Shown: positions 38,699 through 45,120 of the stretch, one piece after another | How the letters are laid out: each line of letters starts with the position of its first letter | Numbering within the stretch: position 1 is the stretch's first letter | Source: a virus | Strand: one strand, 5' to 3' | IMG/VR virus record: IMGVR_UViG_3300035162_004390 | Span: 1-45,120 of that record | Length of the DNA: 45,120 bases | Notes under the pieces: model-generated | Told to the model about the DNA's origin: nothing | The model's database searches: none | The model's input: only the letters and a program-made list of their open reading frames with translations | Position numbers and translations under genes: made by a program

Positions 38699-40513
38699 TA
38701 CAACGTCGGCAAAACACAGTTTCTGCGCGTTGCCGGTCGTCGATTCGATGAACGCTGCGGTATCACAGGCCTTGTCTAAGGCGTGCCGCAGCGGTTCGGT
38801 GTGTGTGTGCACGTAGACGTTGACTGCGTCTGCCGTCTGGCCTTGGCGGTGGAGCCTGCCGATCAACTGTTCCGCGACCTTGCCGGAGCTGGGGAACGCG
38901 GGCACTAACATAGCACACCATGCCTGCAAGTTGAGCCCTGTACCGTGCGATTGTATCGACGCGGCGCATGTGTGTGCGGTCTGATCTGGTATGCGTTCAC
39001 CGGCCCGGTAGACCTTCATTCCGGCGGCCTCTAAGGCATCGGCCACCGCGATCGTGTCATACCAAACGATGGCCGGCGTTCGCTGGCGAGCTGCCCACGT
39101 GGCGACGTCGTGGATCGCGTACTTATCGAGCCACACGGCCAACGTGGGCGGAGCTGGGCGATGCTTCACCGCGGCCCAGGTATCCCAGGCGCGGTGAATC
39201 ACGCGCGGGAAGCTCCCGCCGGCCGCGTCGATCTCGCGCTGTAGCCGGGATGCGATCAGAAACGGGCTGTCATACCCCTCACCACTGGCGTGCTCTAGCT
39301 CGGCACGCACGCACCGGTGCCATTCCTTGCGGGCGTCTAGCCATTCCATATCGGGATCGCCGGGCCAGTCCCAAATGTAATAGAATCCCATACTTGCGTT
39401 ACGCGCGAGACGCCATGCTGTGACGTCGTCGGGGATGGGGTCGCCGGCTGGATCTTCGCCATCCTCGATCATATCCAGGGCCTTCGCGACGATCTCCGGC
39501 GGCTCCAACGTATCCACGGCGTGGAGTATCAGCGAGCTGCCGAGACTGCCGGCCCGGCTGGCGACGACGCCAGGGGATGAACGCATGCGGAGCTGCCACG
39601 CCTCGCGAGCCATGGCTTGCCGGCGGGCCACCGGGTAAACCGACGACGGGTGCGCCGCGCCGGGGTAAGTCGCGGCCCATAGCGGGAAAAATTCAATCCA
39701 GTCGCTACCGCTGGCCTGCCCGTCTGGATCGAGGCATCGCGCCCACGCCAGCATATCATCGCGGCCCCGCGGGATCGGCGAGCTGTCGCGGAGCGCCCAT
39801 TCTGCGAGGTGGCCTAGATCGGCCAAGCTCTTGCCCAGTAGCGTGCCGGAGGTGACGACCACGCGAACGTCGGGGTTTTCGTGCACGTACCGCTTGACGC
39901 GCTTTGTTCGCGCGGCGTTGGCGTTGGCGATCTTATGGCCCTCATCGAATACCAGCACTAGCCGCTTCGGATCGATGCCCTTGGCCAGCTCGGCGATCAT
40001 CGCCGTGCCCCCAGGCCTCGACAACATCGAATAGCTCTGGACCACGACGCGGCAGCTCATGCGGAAGTGAACCCGTGTGGAGATCACCGTATGGCGGAGC
40101 TGCGACACCGTGCCCGCTGGCGTGAAAACGATCGCCAGCTCCGCGCCTAATACCGTGCCGGCGAGGGCACAAACAAAGCTCTTGCCGTGGCCCACGCCGA
40201 TCGGCAGTAGACCTCCGCCGGCATCCTCGATTGCAGCTAGGGCCTGATGCTGGATCGGGCGCAGATTGATCGCCCCGCTGCGCTCTAGGTGGCTGTAGTC
40301 TGCGGTGCCGTAGTCCGCAGTCCGTAGCCGGGCGATGCGGAAGGCCTCAGCCGGCCCTACGGTGGACGTCAACTCGCCGCGGCGGATCACTTCGTCCAGC
40401 GCCCGCGCCGCCGGGGTAAGCTCCGGCGGCGCGGCCTGCGTCGCCTGGATCATCGCGGCGAGCGGGTTGGCCGCCTTCGGCGCGCTTTCGATCATGGCAA
40501 GTAGGCGGTTCAT
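38681..40513 (-). CDS. SF2 DNA helicase (DEAD/SNF2-like)
   Basis: This 610-residue protein has LRPIQHQALAAIEDAGGG, Walker A GVGHGKS (residues 106-112), Walker B VFDEGH (Asp190-Glu191), TSGT (motif III), HGTGLNLQ (motif V) and EQLIGRLHRQGQ (motif VI with Arg finger). It would unwind DNA at the phage fork. It overlaps the coiled-coil gene upstream by 4 bases. The N-terminus MNRLLAMIES, with NPLAAMIQA at 16-24, is shared in short form with the methyltransferase and an internal start in the nuclease gene. Confidence 0.9.
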   Translation of the reverse strand: MNRLLAMIESAPKAANPLAAMIQATQAAPPELTPAARALDEVIRRGELTSTVGPAEAFRIARLRTADYGTADYSHLERSGAINLRPIQHQALAAIEDAGGGLLPIGVGHGKSFVCALAGTVLGAELAIVFTPAGTVSQLRHTVISTRVHFRMSCRVVVQSYSMLSRPGGTAMIAELAKGIDPKRLVLVFDEGHKIANANAARTKRVKRYVHENPDVRVVVTSGTLLGKSLADLGHLAEWALRDSSPIPRGRDDMLAWARCLDPDGQASGSDWIEFFPLWAATYPGAAHPSSVYPVARRQAMAREAWQLRMRSSPGVVASRAGSLGSSLILHAVDTLEPPEIVAKALDMIEDGEDPAGDPIPDDVTAWRLARNASMGFYYIWDWPGDPDMEWLDARKEWHRCVRAELEHASGEGYDSPFLIASRLQREIDAAGGSFPRVIHRAWDTWAAVKHRPAPPTLAVWLDKYAIHDVATWAARQRTPAIVWYDTIAVADALEAAGMKVYRAGERIPDQTAHTCAASIQSHGTGLNLQAWCAMLVPAFPSSGKVAEQLIGRLHRQGQTADAVNVYVHTHTEPLRHALDKACDTAAFIESTTGNAQKLCFADVVGADPR

Positions 40514-41967
40514 TCGGAACCCTCACGGAAACCGCGGTCTTCGGCGGCCTGTACCAGCTTTTGAATCAGTACCGTCTCGACGTGCGACCACTCGGAACCC
40601 TCAGACGCGCCAACCATGGTGGCCGCGGTGCGCCCCAGGTGGTGTAGCGGCGTGTCGAAGTCGCACGACGTCGCCGCTTCGAGCTGCGCAATGGCGGTCT
40701 TGAACACGTGATCTTCATGGGCATGTGCGGCCACCCCTACCGCCGCGCGTAGCAGCTCAATCGGTTCCATCCGCCGGGCGCGTAGGTTGTCGGCGTTCTT
40801 GAGGTAATCCAGGGCCTGGGAGTGATTGAGGCGGTAGTCGATACGCGCGGCGGTGCGCAGCTCGCGCAGCTTGTTTTCTACCGTGGCCCGTAGGGCGGTC
40901 TCGGTAGTCAGTGTGGCCATTGTGATGGTGTCGCCGCGGTGGTGTGCATCCGCGGCGGCCTGTACCCCAGCCCCCGCGGCGGCTATTGCCCCCTCCCACG
41001 ATGAACTGCGCGGTACGTTGGCGGCGTCGCATAGGATCTTGTGGTGTTCCTCACAGGCGTCCAGATCCGCGCGGAGATCGTCACACTCACACTCATTCCA
41101 CACGCCCATGGCCTGCGAGAGTCGGAGCCACACCGCATCCATGCTCGCGACGTGGCCCATACCGGCAGTGGCGCGGGCACGGGCCATCGTCTTGTCGAGC
41201 TGGCGCAGCAGCTCATTGAGGCGGCCGGTCAACTCTTCGGACTTGTTGGCGAGGATGCGTTGTTTCCGCATGTACTCGACCGTGCGGTCAGTCCCCCAGT
41301 CGCCTATGATGCCGGCCGCGTCGAGTATGGCGGCGGTTAGGTTGGAACGCTCGCGTTGTCGCGTCATTCGCTCAACCGCATTGCCGTGGTGGAAGTACGA
41401 TTTAATACCAGCGGCGGTGCGCAGCTCACACACCTTGGCTTCGGATGCCTCTTGCGAGGCGATCAAGGCCTTCGCCCGCTCCACGTAGCGAGCGTCAACG
41501 GCTGCGGCTTCGGCGGTTAGGTCCGCTATCGCAGACTCCGCGGCCAGCGCACGGTCGAGCATGGCCGTGTAGCGCGCCTCTACCGTTTCGCGTTCGGCCT
41601 CTACCGTTTCGATCTTATCGCGGAGCTGGCGTCGCGCTTCGGCCTCAGTGACCAACCGGTCGTGAAGGCCTGTCGTGAGGCGTTGGTTGTAGACCGCGCT
41701 TTGCGCTTCGATGTGCGCCAGTAGCTCTCGGAAACCCTCTGTGCACCCGGCGGCGATGTGCACCCTGCCCATCTTGCGCGTCGATTCTGCGAGCTGCGCA
41801 CGTAAGCGGGCCTCCGTGGCGATGGCCTTCGCAGCGGCCTCCGAAGTCCTACCTACCCAGCCGATCACGTGATCCGCTTGGTGCTCCGGGGACACCCCCG
41901 GAGGCACCCCCAGTCGATCGAGGATGCGCTTGAACTCTCGCGCGTGTTGGTCGGGGAATGTCGTCAT
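40510..41967 (-). CDS. Coiled-coil protein of unknown function
   Basis: This 485-residue protein is mostly helical, with heptad-rich stretches at about 45-185 (RLRAQLAESTRKMGRVH, RDKIETVEAERETVEARYTA) and 230-270 (KSEELTGRLNELLRQLDKTM). An N-terminal segment (EFKRILDRLGVPPG) precedes them. It is coupled to the helicase by an ATGA overlap and preceded by a GGGGTGTAACCCC leader. It may be a helicase partner or replication scaffold; I recognise no family. Confidence 0.6.
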   Translation of the reverse strand: MTTFPDQHAREFKRILDRLGVPPGVSPEHQADHVIGWVGRTSEAAAKAIATEARLRAQLAESTRKMGRVHIAAGCTEGFRELLAHIEAQSAVYNQRLTTGLHDRLVTEAEARRQLRDKIETVEAERETVEARYTAMLDRALAAESAIADLTAEAAAVDARYVERAKALIASQEASEAKVCELRTAAGIKSYFHHGNAVERMTRQRERSNLTAAILDAAGIIGDWGTDRTVEYMRKQRILANKSEELTGRLNELLRQLDKTMARARATAGMGHVASMDAVWLRLSQAMGVWNECECDDLRADLDACEEHHKILCDAANVPRSSSWEGAIAAAGAGVQAAADAHHRGDTITMATLTTETALRATVENKLRELRTAARIDYRLNHSQALDYLKNADNLRARRMEPIELLRAAVGVAAHAHEDHVFKTAIAQLEAATSCDFDTPLHHLGRTAATMVGASEGSEWSHVETVLIQKLVQAAEDRGFREGSE

Positions 41968-41977
41968 GGGAACCTCC

Positions 41978-41990
41978 GGGGTTACACCCC
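41978..41990 (-). promoter_or_regulatory. Leader hairpin GGGGTGTAACCCC upstream of coiled-coil gene
   Basis: This 13-mer is identical to the one at 35759-35771 and sits directly before GGAGG of the coiled-coil gene and directly after the T-run of a terminator-like hairpin. Confidence 0.5.
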
Positions 41991-41993
41991 GAA

Positions 41994-42024
41994 AGCCGCC
42001 CGGCGCACTGGGCGCGGGGCGGCT
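41994..42024 (-). terminator. Hairpin terminator between DUF932-like and coiled-coil genes
   Basis: AGCCGCCC (41994-42001) pairs with GGGCGGCT (42017-42024), with an inner GCGC/GCGC pair. Read leftward it ends in TTT before CGGGGTGT. It lies in the 75-base gap after the DUF932-like gene. Confidence 0.55.
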
Positions 42025-42042
42025 GGCGGAGCTGGCGAGCTG

Positions 42043-42774
42043 CTATGCGGCGAGCAGGATGCGCTGGCGTGCGAATGCGTGGATACCAGTGTGCGCGTCC
42101 AGCTTCGCACCGGCGGCGCCCTTCTTGGCGCCCTCGGTCATGGCGTTGTAGAGGCTCCACCCGTTGCGCGGGGCGAATTCCTCTTGCGGTGCGTTGCGCC
42201 ACGCTCGCAGCGCGGCGTGTGTCTGCCGCTGGGACAGGACGCCCGTACCAGCGGCGACACCGATCAGGCCGTAGCCCTCATCCTGATCGACGTCCACAAG
42301 GTGCAGCGCGGCGAGCTGTTTGGTCATGACACCATACTGCTCATCGGCTTTCGCCAGCGCGTTGACGACAAGGCCTTCCCAGCTCTCCCAAAACTGCGAC
42401 GTGTGCTTACGCATGAGGGTCACGGAGTCGCCGGAGAAACACAGGTTGCTACAGACAAACACGCTCGCGCCGACGGCGATGCCGACCGAAAGCGAGCTAT
42501 CGTGCGAGCTGCGCAGACCGATCGCCAACCCGTGGTCGCTGTGGCCGGTGTCGAACGTCATGGTGCCGAAGAGCTGCTTACCCTTGGCGGCCAGCGCCCA
42601 ACTCTCGCTGCGGTAGGCGTCGGAGCCCAGCGCGTCGGCGGCGTTCTTGCGAACGGAGCTGATCAAGTCGCCATAGGCGGCGGCCTGATAGGTCTCGGTG
42701 GATTCTGGGGTCTCGACGGCTAGCACCTCGGCTAGGTCTGCGCGGTATGCGCCGGTGTCGGCATAGACGGTCAT
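42043..42774 (-). CDS. DUF932-like (phage/plasmid-related) protein
   Basis: This 243-residue protein has HGLAIGLRSSHDSSLSVGIAVG, then ASVFVCSNLCFSGDSVTLMRKHT, which is the pattern of DUF932/phage-plasmid-like proteins common in phages and mobile elements. It is predicted cytoplasmic; no catalytic motif is known. Its leader contains a promoter-like pair, a hairpin and a 12-bp perfect palindrome, suggesting regulated expression. Confidence 0.7.
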   Translation of the reverse strand: MTVYADTGAYRADLAEVLAVETPESTETYQAAAYGDLISSVRKNAADALGSDAYRSESWALAAKGKQLFGTMTFDTGHSDHGLAIGLRSSHDSSLSVGIAVGASVFVCSNLCFSGDSVTLMRKHTSQFWESWEGLVVNALAKADEQYGVMTKQLAALHLVDVDQDEGYGLIGVAAGTGVLSQRQTHAALRAWRNAPQEEFAPRNGWSLYNAMTEGAKKGAAGAKLDAHTGIHAFARQRILLAA

Positions 42775-42793
42775 TGTGGGCCTCTTCGGTAAA

Positions 42794-42805
42794 AGTTGAT
42801 CAACT
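42794..42805 (-). promoter_or_regulatory. 12-bp perfect palindrome, operator candidate
   Basis: AGTTGATCAACT is fully palindromic and lies 20 bases before the DUF932-like start, between a hairpin and the ribosome site. Such a dyad could bind a repressor. Confidence 0.45.
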
Positions 42806-42811
42806 GCGGGG

Positions 42812-42834
42812 GCTGGCCTTGTTTACAGGCCAGC
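42812..42834 (-). other. Leader hairpin upstream of DUF932-like gene
   Basis: GCTGGCCT and AGGCCAGC are exact 8-base inverted repeats around a 7-base loop. The structure overlaps the expected 5' end of the transcript from the promoter candidate at 42831-42858. Confidence 0.6.
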
Positions 42835-42858
42835 TATCGACACCCCGCGCGCCGTCAA
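42831..42858 (-). promoter_or_regulatory. Candidate sigma70-type promoter for DUF932-like gene
   Basis: Read leftward, TTGACG (42858-42853) and TAGCTG (42836-42831) are 16 bases apart, closely matching the pair at 36009-36037. CGCGGGGTGT lies between the two boxes at 42840-42849. Confidence 0.45.
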
Positions 42859-42955
42859 TCTATCGCTCCGCCTCAGTGAACAGGCTACCTAGCCCGGCAG
42901 AGATCGACTTGGACCCGGCTTTCATGAATGACCGGTTAGAGCGGGCAGGTAGCGT

Positions 42956-44287
42956 CTAGTAAAGGGCCTCGGTGATGGCCTTCGCGGCGTAGAAGCGGGT
43001 GAGCACCTCGATGCAGGCGTCCGCGGCCGGCGAGCGGCGGTGGACGACAAGCGCGGGCGGGATGGCCAGCTCTTTCGTCTGCAACATGAGGCGGAGCATT
43101 CCGGCGACGCGCGCTTTGCCCTCATACTTGATCATGAGGTAGTGCGGCACCTGTCCCTGTAGGGCCACCGCATCGAAGATCGGCTGCATCCACGCATCGA
43201 AGTGCACGAACCCGCCGGAGCGGGGCGCGCAGTTGATGTAGAGCTGCGGGCCGGCGGTCGCAGCCGGCGTCAGCTCCCCACCGGCTTTGACGGCATCGGC
43301 CACGGCGTAGGCTAGGTCCGCAGCCCCTTGCAGGCTGGGCATTCCCGACATGGTCAGCCCGTCATAACATGCCATGACGGCGGCGATCAGCTCGCCCGTT
43401 GGCGTGAGGGCGATCGACGCGGGCTGGCCGGGGATGCCGGCCAGCTCCGCGTCGGCATCCTTCCGCACGGCGGCGGCCTCATCCGGTGTGTTGGCGCGGC
43501 GATCGTCGAGTGTGATCACGGTCTCCACGACGGCCGGTGGTGCGGTCTCGACGGCCGGCGGTGCGGTCTCGACGACGGCCGGTGGTGCGGTCTCCACGAC
43601 GGTGGCGGTCTCCACGACGGTGGCGGTGGCGGTGGCGGTGGCGGTGCCAATGTGCGCGTGGAAGGCCTCAACCGCGGCCTTGACGTCACCACGCTTCGGG
43701 GCCTTGCCCTTGCATCCGCCCTCGAACCAACCGGTGGCGGCTCCCAGGTCCAGCCCTTCGAGGTGCTGGGGGGCCACGCTGGCGTACCAGCCCGGCGCGG
43801 CGGCATCCATATCTGCCTTTTTCCAGCTCTGGAGCCTGCGGCCATCGGCCATGATGAAGTCGGCGGCCTTGGCGCCGGTCTTATTCTGATCGGCGATCGT
43901 CACGAGGGTGGTGTCTGGCGTGCCATCGGGGGGATTGATCCCGGTGGCCTCAACGACGGCCTCAGTAGCGGCCTCGGCCTCGGCGGCCTCAATCGCGGTC
44001 TCGGCGGTCTCGGCGGCGGCCTTGGCTTTGATCTGCGCATAGAGATCGTCAACCATATCGAGCGAGGCGGCGACGTCGTCACCGCGGCCAATGAATATCA
44101 CCGTGGCTTCCCGGCCATCGGCATCGTAGGCGTCGAATCGTTCGGCCTGGGATGCGTCGTCAAAAACAACCTCCCAGTCGCCATCGCCGTTGGTGTCCGA
44201 CCATTCGCCGGTGCGGGTGATCGGCTCGGCCGGTGCGGCCGGCTCGGCGGCGGGTTTACCGCCGATCAACATGGCTAGTGGGTTCAT
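42956..44287 (-). CDS. Alternative internal product of the nuclease ORF (443 residues)
   Basis: ATG 44287 is in frame within the nuclease ORF and has AGAGGA 7 bases upstream, a better ribosome site than expected by chance inside a gene. The product would start NPLAMLIGGKP, matching the N-terminal motif of the helicase and methyltransferase. It contains an early beta-rich segment (GDWEVVFDDASQAERFDAYD), two low-complexity linkers (about residues 70-100 and 215-260) and a C-terminal helical domain. Whether it is made separately or only as the C-terminal half of a fusion is unknown. Confidence 0.45.
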   Translation of the reverse strand: MNPLAMLIGGKPAAEPAAPAEPITRTGEWSDTNGDGDWEVVFDDASQAERFDAYDADGREATVIFIGRGDDVAASLDMVDDLYAQIKAKAAAETAETAIEAAEAEAATEAVVEATGINPPDGTPDTTLVTIADQNKTGAKAADFIMADGRRLQSWKKADMDAAAPGWYASVAPQHLEGLDLGAATGWFEGGCKGKAPKRGDVKAAVEAFHAHIGTATATATATVVETATVVETAPPAVVETAPPAVETAPPAVVETVITLDDRRANTPDEAAAVRKDADAELAGIPGQPASIALTPTGELIAAVMACYDGLTMSGMPSLQGAADLAYAVADAVKAGGELTPAATAGPQLYINCAPRSGGFVHFDAWMQPIFDAVALQGQVPHYLMIKYEGKARVAGMLRLMLQTKELAIPPALVVHRRSPAADACIEVLTRFYAAKAITEALY

Positions 44288-45085
44288 GATCTTGTCCTCT
44301 CGTGGTGCGGAGGTGTCCGCAGGTTTTGCCGACGATATGCCGGCGAATAGTGACTCTGTGCGGACGCGCCCCAGCCCGTTGACGTCGCGGCCTAGCTGGC
44401 TGCATCGGCCCTTGTAGTAGCAGGGCTTGCCGTAGCTGTGACAGTCGTTTGTGTTGTGATCGACCTCTTCGATCGGCTTGTAGAAGTCGGCTACCAGCGG
44501 GCGAATGTCGTCGTCACATAGGTCTGCCCAGGCCTGATAAATGTCAACCTCGGTCCACTGCATGGATACAGGGAAGGCCCGCGCGCGGCCTCGCGTGGCG
44601 ATGGCTATCAGGCGAAACTCGACACCGGCGGTGCGGTATTTCTGGACGTACCAGTAGCTGTAGCTGATCGACTGGACGTCGGCGGGCAGCTCGGCCGCTT
44701 TCGCTACCCATTTTTCAGGGTTGGAGCTGGTTTTGTAGTCACTGATTCGGGCCTGTTCTACCTCGGTGAGATCGATGAACCCCAGCATCCTGGCGATGCC
44801 GTGGGGGGTCGCTATCTGTAGCAGCATGACCGCTTCGGGCAGCACGCCGGGCGTACCGGGATCGGGCGTGTAGTCCAGCGCGGGCAGCACCCAACGGCTA
44901 GTCGGCGGCTTGCTATCGGCCTGCCAGTCTTCTAGCTCTTGGTGCAGCTCGCGCCCCAGCTCCGCGGCCGGCTTCGGGCTGGGGTCTGTGATGCCTTGCG
45001 CCTTGGCGAAGTGCCAGCGGCTGGCACATGCACGGCGCGTCTTGATCTGCGAGGGCGACACATTCTTGAATGGTCTTCCATACAT
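42956..45085 (-). CDS. RecB/Cas4-like PD-(D/E)XK nuclease fused to a second domain
   Basis: This 709-residue ORF has an N-terminal nuclease (1-235): ELGRELHQELE (His48), GFIDL (Asp104), ISDYKTSS (Asp116/Lys118), then QSISYSYWYVQ, the PD-(D/E)XK order of RecB/Cas4 family. Cys20 plus Cys215, Cys222 and Cys228 could bind an iron-sulfur cluster or zinc. From residue 267 a different protein begins (NPLAMLIGGKP...), with acidic Ala/Glu linkers, Thr-Ala and VETAPPAV repeats, and a C-terminal domain ending LTRFYAAKAITEALY. An internal start with its own ribosome site lies at that junction. The nuclease probably processes DNA ends in replication or recombination. Confidence 0.85.
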   Translation of the reverse strand: MYGRPFKNVSPSQIKTRRACASRWHFAKAQGITDPSPKPAAELGRELHQELEDWQADSKPPTSRWVLPALDYTPDPGTPGVLPEAVMLLQIATPHGIARMLGFIDLTEVEQARISDYKTSSNPEKWVAKAAELPADVQSISYSYWYVQKYRTAGVEFRLIAIATRGRARAFPVSMQWTEVDIYQAWADLCDDDIRPLVADFYKPIEEVDHNTNDCHSYGKPCYYKGRCSQLGRDVNGLGRVRTESLFAGISSAKPADTSAPREDKIMNPLAMLIGGKPAAEPAAPAEPITRTGEWSDTNGDGDWEVVFDDASQAERFDAYDADGREATVIFIGRGDDVAASLDMVDDLYAQIKAKAAAETAETAIEAAEAEAATEAVVEATGINPPDGTPDTTLVTIADQNKTGAKAADFIMADGRRLQSWKKADMDAAAPGWYASVAPQHLEGLDLGAATGWFEGGCKGKAPKRGDVKAAVEAFHAHIGTATATATATVVETATVVETAPPAVVETAPPAVETAPPAVVETVITLDDRRANTPDEAAAVRKDADAELAGIPGQPASIALTPTGELIAAVMACYDGLTMSGMPSLQGAADLAYAVADAVKAGGELTPAATAGPQLYINCAPRSGGFVHFDAWMQPIFDAVALQGQVPHYLMIKYEGKARVAGMLRLMLQTKELAIPPALVVHRRSPAADACIEVLTRFYAAKAITEALY
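43520..43650 (-). repeat. Coding low-complexity repeats (VETAPPAV and Thr-Ala)
   Basis: About three near-copies of a 24-27 bp unit encode VETAPPAV, and a (GGCGGT)n run at about 43621-43647 encodes Thr-Ala pairs. They form a linker in the nuclease ORF's second half and are likely variable in length between relatives. Confidence 0.75.
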
Positions 45086-45120
45086 ATTGACGGCGAGCCA
45101 CTGGTGCTCGGGAATGTCGT

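Noticed and set aside
43520-43650. Regular repeats that could be read as a CRISPR-like array
   Set aside because: Units are adjacent, in frame and encode a Pro/Ala/Val linker; there are no spacers.
41869-44278. Long plus-strand open frames (284 and 316 residues) opposite the DUF932-like and nuclease genes
   Set aside because: They mirror low-complexity or biased codons of the real minus-strand genes and have glycine/valine/arginine-rich translations without motifs.
1-45120. GAGCTGG looks over-represented on the plus strand (roughly 55 versus 23 of the reverse complement by eye)
   Set aside because: In the rightward genes it is explained by common Glu-Leu and Gly-Ala codons; in the leftward half both orientations are about equal. 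Hand counts are approximate and no function is implied.
1-45120. tRNA genes
   Set aside because: No non-coding gap is large enough and no cloverleaf with GTTCRAANNC-type T-arm was seen.

Overview
This window is most of the genome of a contractile-tailed (myovirus-type) bacteriophage or prophage with high-GC DNA. Genes are tightly packed, commonly with 4-base ATGA or TAATG overlaps and strong GGAGG-type ribosome sites. The host cannot be named. A lysis cassette containing a probable inner-membrane spanin and a second secreted, membrane-anchored lysis protein suggests a Gram-negative, high-GC host. No terminase or portal gene, integrase, repressor or tRNA gene is visible. Terminase and portal should lie to the left of base 1, and more early genes to the right of base 45120.

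Rightward late module (about 1-31414, plus strand). It runs in virion-assembly order. First come a large multidomain head-associated protein with a ddrB-type ParB domain (5' end outside the window), a Mu gpF-like minor head protein, a prohead protease, a probable scaffold and the major capsid protein. Next are a glycine-rich virion protein, four neck/connector genes, the tail sheath, the tail tube, two tail-assembly chaperone frames (probable +1 programmed frameshift) and a short tape measure. The baseplate set follows: a hub fused to an M15 peptidase, a spike, a LysM/gp25-like fusion and a J-like wedge. After it come a beta-helix tail spike and other fibre or wedge proteins. The module ends with a small gene for a degenerate CheY-like receiver, the lysis cassette (coiled-coil/TM protein, NlpC/P60 endolysin, holin candidate, two spanin-like proteins) and a zinc-ribbon protein resembling Ogr/Delta late-gene activators.

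Leftward early/replication module (about 45085-31380, minus strand). Read in its own direction it encodes a RecB/Cas4-like nuclease fused to (or overlapping) a second protein, a DUF932-like protein, a coiled-coil protein, an SF2 helicase, an SSB-like protein and a family A DNA polymerase with proofreading domain. A run of small accessory genes follows: zinc-finger proteins, a membrane protein, a lytic-transglycosylase-like protein, a DUF7768-like protein, an MT-A70 adenine methyltransferase and an HU-like protein. This module is divided by strong hairpins (35775-35802, 38015-38049, 41994-42024). A recurrent CGGGGTGT-like motif lies in its leaders. The two modules converge and overlap by 35 bp at 31380-31414.

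Most notable observations: (1) the C-terminus of the prohead protease reproduces a 33-residue segment of the capsid protein N-terminus; (2) a pseudo-receiver gene sits just before the lysis genes; (3) a 38-nt near-perfect palindrome lies inside the tail sheath gene; (4) a short N-terminal motif of the NPLAAMI type is shared by the methyltransferase, the helicase and an internal start within the nuclease ORF; (5) hairpin and motif leaders recur through the early module.
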